From the NCBI RefSeq assembly GCF_008728855.1, contig NZ_CP042906.1, forward strand, positions 2,170,001-2,234,000: a DNA stretch of 64,000 nucleotides, read 5' to 3'. This stretch comes from Hypericibacter terrae (GTDB taxonomy: Bacteria; Pseudomonadota; Alphaproteobacteria; Dongiales; Dongiaceae). Positions 60,715-64,000 of this stretch are shown here, one piece after another (within the stretch, counting starts at the first letter, position 1; each line of letters starts with the position of its first letter). The notes below the pieces were generated by a model that did not search any database, was not told the origin of the DNA, and worked only from the letters and a program-made list of their open reading frames with translations. A program made the translations under genes and the position numbers.

Positions 60715-61167
60715 CTACTGATCGGGATTCTTGTTGAAGCGGCCGAGGTTGCCGAGGAGCTGCTGAAGGATCGTGATATGCCGGCCGAGGGTCGGGGTCA
60801 CGCGGTCGCTCGGCGTGATCTGCTTGGCGTCCTCGAGGCCGATGATCTTCATGTCGTTGACCACACCGGTCTTGTCGAAGCTGACGACCAGCACCTGCTG
60901 ATCCTCGATATCGGGCTCGAGGAACGCGATGCTCCGCGTGCGGGTGCTGATGTAGTACCACTTGTCGTTGTTGAAGGTGCCGGTGGTCGAGGGCGAGCCC
61001 AGGAGCTGGGCCACCTCGTTCTTGGTGTCGACACCGGGCTGGACCTTCAGGACCTGGTCGGGGTCGGGGAGGTTGCCGCGCGTGTCGATCGTGGGCGAGC
61101 AGCCCGCGGCCAGAGTCGCCACGATCACGCTCGCGACGCTCAGCGCAAGACGGCGGCTGTTACCCAT
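60715..61167 (-). CDS. bamE: Outer-membrane protein assembly factor BamE
   Basis: The 150-residue lipoprotein has a lipobox LAAGC (C23) and the SmpA/OmlA core with VQPGVDTKNEVAQLLGSPSTTGTFNNDKWYYI. BamE is a small subunit of the beta-barrel assembly machine in the outer membrane. The ATG at 61167 follows AGGTCGAAGGA and starts a correct signal peptide; a longer frame upstream is not plausible. It is divergent from the cytochrome bc1 chaperone gene. Confidence 0.93.
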   Translation of the reverse strand: MGNSRRLALSVASVIVATLAAGCSPTIDTRGNLPDPDQVLKVQPGVDTKNEVAQLLGSPSTTGTFNNDKWYYISTRTRSIAFLEPDIEDQQVLVVSFDKTGVVNDMKIIGLEDAKQITPSDRVTPTLGRHITILQQLLGNLGRFNKNPDQ

Positions 61168-61286
61168 TCCTTCGACCTCTTGATCCCCTCGGCGGAGTCC
61201 CGCCCGACGCGCCGCACCTTTCCACCGGCTCTGAATCCTGTCAACCGGCCTGACGCCTCGCGGCGTTGTTTTCAGCATGGTGTCCA

Positions 61287-61841
61287 ATGAGTTGGTTTGC
61301 GCGGTTGTTTCGCTCCGAGCCGGAGAAAATCGCGGCGGAACGGCTCTATGCCGCGCTCGTGGCCCAGGCGCGCGAGCCCGCGTTCTACCGGGACGGCGCG
61401 GTACCGGACAGCCTGGATGGCCGCTTCGAATTGGTCGCGCTTCATGCCTTTCTCCTGCTGCGACGGCTCCGGGCGGAGGGGCAGGCAGGGGCGCGCCTTG
61501 CCCAGGCGCTGTTCGACCGCATGTTCGTCGATATGGATGAATCGCTGCGCGAGATCGGGGTCGGCGATCTCAGCGTCGGCAAGCGGGTGAAGGCGATGGC
61601 CAAGGCCTTCTACGGCCGCGCGGCGGCCTATGAGGCCGCTCTGGGGGATTCCGCGCCCGCGACGCTGGAACAGGCCCTGGCGCGGAACCTCTATGGTACG
61701 TTGCCTGACCGGCAGGGACTGCCGCTGACCGCGATGGCCCGCTATTTGCGCCAAGCGGCGGCGGAAATCGGAGATCAGCCCGCAGCCAGCCTGATGGCGG
61801 GCCAGGTCAGCTTTCCGATATTTCGTCTGGAGTCTCGTTAG
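61287..61841 (+). CDS. Ubiquinol-cytochrome c reductase assembly chaperone (CBP3-like)
   Basis: The 184-residue protein is mostly helical, with RLYAALVAQAREPAFYRDGAVPDSLDGRFELVALHAFLLLRRL, which matches the bacterial CBP3 (ubiquinol-cytochrome c chaperone) family. These proteins help assemble cytochrome bc1, so aerobic respiration with complex III is expected. The ATG at 61287 fits the family start. No strong ribosome-binding site is seen. A 131-base gap follows before DUF177. Confidence 0.88.
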   Translation: MSWFARLFRSEPEKIAAERLYAALVAQAREPAFYRDGAVPDSLDGRFELVALHAFLLLRRLRAEGQAGARLAQALFDRMFVDMDESLREIGVGDLSVGKRVKAMAKAFYGRAAAYEAALGDSAPATLEQALARNLYGTLPDRQGLPLTAMARYLRQAAAEIGDQPAASLMAGQVSFPIFRLESR

Positions 61842-61905
61842 TCCATTGTTTTAATTACGAATTTACACGCTGTCCCAAACCGCCCCGGGCGCTGTCAGGC
61901 GGGCA

Positions 61906-61934
61906 TTGACCGGGCCGGGAGCTTTCCTTATGGT
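61906..61934 (+). promoter_or_regulatory. Promoter before DUF177-rpmF-plsX
   Basis: TTGACC (61906-61911) and TATGGT (61929-61934) are spaced by 17 bases, a good match to the housekeeping consensus. The same -10 hexamer TATGGT appears in the dapA promoter. Confidence 0.6.
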
Positions 61935-61972
61935 GGCGCGCTTTTTGCGGCCGGCGCCCAAGGAGCGAGGCA

Positions 61973-62512
61973 ATGGCCGAATCCCAGCTAGAATCCGAAT
62001 TTTCCAGGACGATCCGCGTCGAGCGCATCGGCCGGGAAGAAATCGAGCGCCGCATCGAGGCCAAGCCGGACGAGCGGGCAGCCCTGGCGGAGCGGTTGGG
62101 GCTGGCGAGTCTCGACCTGCTGCAGGCCGACCTTCGGCTGAAGCGCCTGTCGCGCGGCCGGATCGCGGTCGAGGGGCGGTTCGAGGCCAAGCTGACCCAG
62201 CTTTGCGTGGTCAGCCTGGAGCCGGTGGCGGCCCAGATCGAGGGCGAGTTCGCCGTGGAGTTCGTGGAGGCGGGGCCTGGCCCCGAGACCGAAGCAGTCG
62301 TCGCGATCGATTCGGTCGATCCGCCGGAGCCGATCGAGGATGGGCTGATCGATCTCGGCGAGGCCGTGGTGCAGCAGCTGGCGGAGCGGATCGATCTTTA
62401 TCCGCGTGCACCGGGTGCCGACCTGACCTGGCAGGATGAAAAACCTGCCATCTCGGAGCCCAAGCGACCCTTTGCCGCGCTGTCGGCGCTGCAGAAGGGA
62501 AAGAAGGGCTGA
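61973..62512 (+). CDS. DUF177 (YceD-family) protein
   Basis: The 179-residue protein has the DUF177 core with VEGRFEAKLTQLCVVSLEPVAAQIEGEFAVEF and a C-terminal basic tail (LQKGKKG). The E. coli counterpart yceD lies beside rpmF, and this gene precedes rpmF here too. A role in 23S rRNA or ribosome metabolism has been proposed for the family. The ATG follows AAGGAGCGAGG. Confidence 0.9.
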   Translation: MAESQLESEFSRTIRVERIGREEIERRIEAKPDERAALAERLGLASLDLLQADLRLKRLSRGRIAVEGRFEAKLTQLCVVSLEPVAAQIEGEFAVEFVEAGPGPETEAVVAIDSVDPPEPIEDGLIDLGEAVVQQLAERIDLYPRAPGADLTWQDEKPAISEPKRPFAALSALQKGKKG

Positions 62513-62562
62513 ACGGCCCGAGACGAAGGCCCGTATCATCGGGCGGTCCGCGTGGGCTTTAG

Positions 62563-62591
62563 CTTGCCGGAACAATGGTTTTTGGATAGAA
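62563..62591 (+). promoter_or_regulatory. Candidate internal promoter before rpmF
   Basis: CTTGCC (62563-62568) and GATAGA (62585-62590) with 16 bases between them. The distance to rpmF is about 45 bases. It could give rpmF-plsX-fabH a second promoter. Confidence 0.35.
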
Positions 62592-62635
62592 AACGGGCGC
62601 GCCGGCCGGTGGGCCCCTGCGGAGAACGTAAGACA

Positions 62636-62818
62636 ATGGCTGTTCCTAAGAAAAAGACCTCGAAGTCGCGCCGCAATATGCGCCGCTCGCATCATGCCCT
62701 GACGCCGAATGCGCATGCCGAGTGCCCCAACTGCGGCGAGCTCAAGCGGCCTCACCATGTGTGCGGCGCCTGTGGGCATTACGACGGCCGAAGCGTTTCC
62801 GAGTCCAAGGCCGCCTGA
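62636..62818 (+). CDS. rpmF: Ribosomal protein L32
   Basis: The 60-residue protein begins [20 protein letters not shown], typical of L32, and has a zinc-binding set of four cysteines (CPNC and CGAC). It belongs to the 50S subunit. The cysteine-rich (C+) form implies zinc. The ATG at 62636 follows GGAGAACGTAAG. It is followed by plsX after 32 bases. Confidence 0.97.
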   Translation: MAVPKKKTSKSRRNMRRSHHALTPNAHAECPNCGELKRPHHVCGACGHYDGRSVSESKAA

Positions 62819-62850
62819 TCTCGCCGGCTGATCTCCCGAGAGGAGACCGC

Positions 62851-63894
62851 GTGACCGGGCAATTTGCCATCGCTCTCGACGCCATGGGCGGCGATCGTGC
62901 TCCCGAGATGGTGGTGAAGGGCGCGAACATCGCGCGCCAACGCTTCCCCGAGGTGCACTTCCTGTTCTTCGGCGACGAGAAGCGGTTGAAGCCGCTCGTC
63001 GACAAATACCGCGCCTTGGCGAAGGTCTCGACCATCCATCACACCGACCAGGTGGTGAAGGGTGAGGACAAGCCCTCGACCGCCCTGCGCGCCGGCCGCA
63101 GCTCGAGCATGCGGCTCGCGATCGACGCGGTGCAGAGCGGCGACGCAGCCGGCGTCGTCTCGGCCGGCAATACCGGCGCGCTCATGGCCATGGCGAAAGT
63201 GGTGCTGAAGACCCTGCCGGGAATCACCCGGCCGGCGATCGCCTCCTTCTTTCCGACTCTCAAGGGCGAGAGCGTGATGCTCGACCTCGGCGCCAATGTG
63301 CAATGCGACGCCGACAACCTCGTGCAGTTCGCCGTCATGGGAAACGTCTTCGCCCGTACCGTGCTGGGCGTCGTCAGCCCGACCATGGGTCTGCTCAATG
63401 TCGGCTCCGAGGACATGAAGGGCCATGAGGCCCTGCGCGAAGCGAGCGCCATGCTGCGCGAGTTCAAGCTGCCCGGCAGCTTCCACGGCTTCGTCGAAGG
63501 CGACGACATCGCCAAGGGCACCGTCGACGTGGTCGTGACCGACGGCTTCACAGGCAATATCGCGCTCAAATCGATCGAAGGCACCGCCAAGCTCTATGCC
63601 GAGTTCATGCGCGCGACCTTCAAGAGCTCCTTCCTGTCGAAGCTGGGCTATCTGCTGGCGCGGCCGGCCTTGAATGCGTTGCGCCTGCGCACCGACCCGC
63701 GCCGCTACAACGGCGCGATCTTCATGGGGCTCAACGGCATCGCCATCAAGAGCCATGGCGGGACCGACGCGCTCGGTTTCTCCAACGCCATCGGTGTCGC
63801 GGCCGACATGATCACGCATCGGGCGCTCGCCCGTATCACCGAGGATTTCGGCAACACCGCGGCGGTCTCGCGTCCGCAGGCGGCCGAGCTGTGA
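62851..63894 (+). CDS. plsX: Phosphate acyltransferase PlsX
   Basis: The 347-residue enzyme converts acyl-ACP and phosphate to acyl-phosphate, the first step of phospholipid synthesis by PlsX/PlsY. It shows [17 protein letters not shown] at its start and [28 protein letters not shown]. The GTG at 62851 follows GAGAGGAGACCGC. It overlaps fabH by GTGA. Confidence 0.96.
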   Translation: MTGQFAIALDAMGGDRAPEMVVKGANIARQRFPEVHFLFFGDEKRLKPLVDKYRALAKVSTIHHTDQVVKGEDKPSTALRAGRSSSMRLAIDAVQSGDAAGVVSAGNTGALMAMAKVVLKTLPGITRPAIASFFPTLKGESVMLDLGANVQCDADNLVQFAVMGNVFARTVLGVVSPTMGLLNVGSEDMKGHEALREASAMLREFKLPGSFHGFVEGDDIAKGTVDVVVTDGFTGNIALKSIEGTAKLYAEFMRATFKSSFLSKLGYLLARPALNALRLRTDPRRYNGAIFMGLNGIAIKSHGGTDALGFSNAIGVAADMITHRALARITEDFGNTAAVSRPQAAEL

Positions 63895-64000
63895 GCGTGA
63901 TCCGGTCCGTCGTCGCCGGCTGCGGCGCCTATCTCCCGAAGCAGGTGGTGACCAACGCGGATCTCGCTCGGAAGATCGAGACCTCGGACGAATGGATCCG
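63891..64000 (+). CDS. fabH: Beta-ketoacyl-ACP synthase III (FabH), 5' part
   Basis: The gene is cut at the window edge. The first 36 residues, ending TSDEWI, match the start of FabH ([15 protein letters not shown]). FabH starts fatty-acid synthesis from acetyl-CoA and malonyl-ACP. The GTG overlapping the plsX stop is the likely start; a second in-frame GTG two codons later is possible. Confidence 0.93.
   Translation, partial: MSVIRSVVAGCGAYLPKQVVTNADLARKIETSDEWI

Noticed and set aside
60598-61290. Plus-strand frame over bamE
   Set aside because: It is a shadow of the lipoprotein gene, which has a lipobox and a ribosome-binding site.

Overview
This 64-kb window is a piece of a GC-rich chromosome from an alphaproteobacterium, most likely Rhodospirillales-like. 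That placement rests on gene order: rpoZ-rsh-pdxJ-acpS-lepB-rnc-era-recO, rpiB-glyA-nrdR-ribD-ribE-ribBA-ribH-nusB-thiL, a CBP3-type cytochrome bc1 chaperone beside a DUF177 gene, and rpmF-plsX-fabH. CTTG-type -35 boxes also fit. No tRNA, rRNA, CRISPR array or prophage was seen. The one clear mobile element is a complete IS4-family insertion sequence.

Layout. Positions 1-3200 hold the end of a sulfate-activation gene (cysNC) and a cell-shape pair, an M23 peptidase overlapping a bactofilin. From 3200 to 7900 a minus-strand run encodes a threonine dehydratase, an alpha/beta hydrolase, a haloacid dehalogenase and a lytic transglycosylase. From 8200 to 11900 come dapA, smpB, a UDGb-type uracil-DNA glycosylase, a NYN-domain protein and folK. 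From 12000 to 20200 runs the core operon rpoZ to recO, carrying one unrecognised gene between rsh and pdxJ. From 20200 to 24400 a lipoprotein hydrolase, a FAD oxidoreductase and the IS4 element separate recO from parC.

From 24400 to 30300 lie parC, a GNAT acetyltransferase, a secreted protein, a DUF3303 protein and a large TPR/GT41 glycosyltransferase. From 30300 to 36900 is a probable polyamine-use region: two class III aminotransferases (one strongly SpuC-like) and a glutamine-synthetase-like ligase on the minus strand, interrupted by two small paralogous membrane proteins and a methyltransferase on the plus strand. From 36900 to 40100 lie an unknown protein coupled to an isochorismatase-type hydrolase, a glutaryl-CoA dehydrogenase and a CGNR regulator. 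From 40150 to 47700 is a branched-chain/amide amino-acid ABC importer with two LivH permeases (the first with an extra exported N-terminal domain), LivM, LivG, LivF, a DUF6867 membrane protein and LivK.

From 48000 to 55500 lie rpiB, glyA, nrdR and the riboflavin operon with nusB and thiL; the RibBA protein has a degenerate GTP cyclohydrolase II half. From 55500 to 64000 lie a FliL-like membrane protein, a DMT and an MFS transporter, a K+-independent H+-pyrophosphatase, bamE, the CBP3-type chaperone, DUF177, rpmF, plsX and the start of fabH.

Six intergenic sites carry GC-rich palindromic repeats, mostly as inverted pairs, and the IS element has inserted exactly inside one of them. I did not find a clearly new multi-gene system. 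The most unusual signals are the N-terminally extended LivH, the DUF6867 protein inside the transporter operon, the unrecognised gene between rsh and pdxJ, the tandem membrane-protein paralogues and the repeat family.
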